Below, one piece after another: positions 35,217 to 35,434 of a DNA stretch of 35,434 nucleotides (position 1 is the stretch's first letter; every line of letters begins with the position of its first letter). A model generated the notes under the pieces. That model did no database searches. It was not told the DNA's origin and worked only from the letters and a program-made list of their open reading frames with translations. The position numbers and the translations under genes were made by a program. This stretch comes from Achromobacter denitrificans NBRC 15125 (GTDB taxonomy: Bacteria > Pseudomonadota > Gammaproteobacteria > Burkholderiales > Burkholderiaceae_B): the NCBI RefSeq assembly GCF_001571365.1, contig NZ_BCTQ01000053.1, positions 1 through 35,434 on the forward strand. Reading direction: 5' to 3'.

Positions 35217-35278
35217 GATGGGTGCAGCGCGAGAGTTCTGAAGCAAGAACCCGACTATCGAACGCGCGTAACCCATCA

Positions 35279-35300
35279 GGCGGCGCCAGCCGCCGCTTTT
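35279..35300 (+). terminator. Probable modE terminator hairpin
   Basis: GGCGGC/GCCGCC forms a 6-bp stem (35279-35294, loop GCCA) followed by GC and four T (35297-35300). It resembles a short intrinsic terminator 63 bases after modE and sits inside the foldback repeat. Confidence 0.5.
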
Positions 35301-35316
35301 CGTGGCAAGCGCAAAA

Positions 35317-35358
35317 TGCCGGCTTGGGCCGGCCGATGCCGTTGCCGGCTTGGGCCGG
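35317..35358. repeat. 16-bp direct repeat inside the foldback
   Basis: TGCCGGCTTGGGCCGG occurs at 35317-35332 and 35343-35358, a 26-base period. Each copy is itself able to form a small hairpin (GCCGG/CCGGC-like). Confidence 0.7.
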
Positions 35359-35434
35359 GCGATGGGTTACGCGCGTTTGGCGCCGGGGTTCTCGCCCAGG
35401 AACTCTCGCGCTCCACCCATCCTACGCCCCCACA

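Larger units (their letters stand above)
35214..35424. repeat. Large foldback repeat after modE
   Basis: The 64-base arms 35214-35277 and 35361-35424 are inverted copies. The outer 24 bases match at 23 positions, the inner 17 (AACGCGCGTAACCCATC) match perfectly, and the middle is diverged. It begins exactly at the modE stop codon. Between the arms are the hairpin at 35279-35300 and a 16-bp direct repeat. It looks like a small non-autonomous (MITE-like) element or a terminator region; TAGGATGGGT and TAACCCATC are motifs I recall from dispersed proteobacterial repeats. Together with the last 10 bases this covers the 218 bases after modE, which hold no gene. Confidence 0.8.

Overview
The window is high-GC (roughly two-thirds G+C by eye), densely coded chromosomal DNA. 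The proteins and gene order point to a beta-proteobacterium of the Alcaligenaceae (Bordetella/Achromobacter type). The supporting signs are a Bug/TctC-type receptor cluster, a bimodular QueF, a MexAB-OprM/AxyABM-like efflux operon, and a C-rich hairpin repeat of the kind I recall from these genomes. The genus is inferred from memory of these families, not from a search. I saw no tRNA, rRNA, CRISPR array, transposase or phage gene.

Layout: (1) 1-2255, plus strand: the end of a biotin operon, with the bioF tail, a bioH-like hydrolase and an in-frame BioC-BioD fusion. (2) 2256-11437, plus strand: a promoter-like site followed by two coupled giant genes (1388 and 1545 aa) of no function I can name. 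This is the most novel part of the window. (3) 11513-14572, minus strand: a three-gene catabolic cluster (Bug receptor, CitE-like lyase, family III CoA-transferase) with a divergent LysR regulator at 14717-15574. (4) 15575-16192: a structured non-coding stretch with a 33-bp inverted repeat and the aceA terminator. (5) 16193-17512, minus strand: isocitrate lyase, then an AT-rich palindrome-containing divergent region and queF (plus strand). (6) 18670-21085, minus strand: a di-haem cytochrome c peroxidase and an MFS transporter. (7) 32240 down to 21306, minus strand: a long run of tightly packed genes, with the RND efflux operon (membrane fusion protein, RND pump, outer-membrane channel) joined by an ATGA overlap to pdxJ, then acpS, nagZ, uvrC and pgsA. 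(8) 32456-34264, minus strand: a DUF4136-type lipoprotein and a patatin-like phospholipase. (9) 34425-35216, plus strand: modE, whose stop codon lies in the arm of a large foldback repeat that fills the window end.

How the genes fit together: the bio genes make pimeloyl-ACP and dethiobiotin. The Bug/CitE/CoA-transferase set looks like uptake, CoA activation and cleavage of a C4-C5 hydroxy-dicarboxylate to acetyl-CoA plus glyoxylate or pyruvate, which would suit the nearby glyoxylate-shunt gene aceA. The efflux, pdxJ, acpS, nagZ, uvrC and pgsA block mixes drug export with vitamin B6 synthesis, lipid and ACP metabolism, cell-wall recycling and DNA repair, probably with partly shared transcription.
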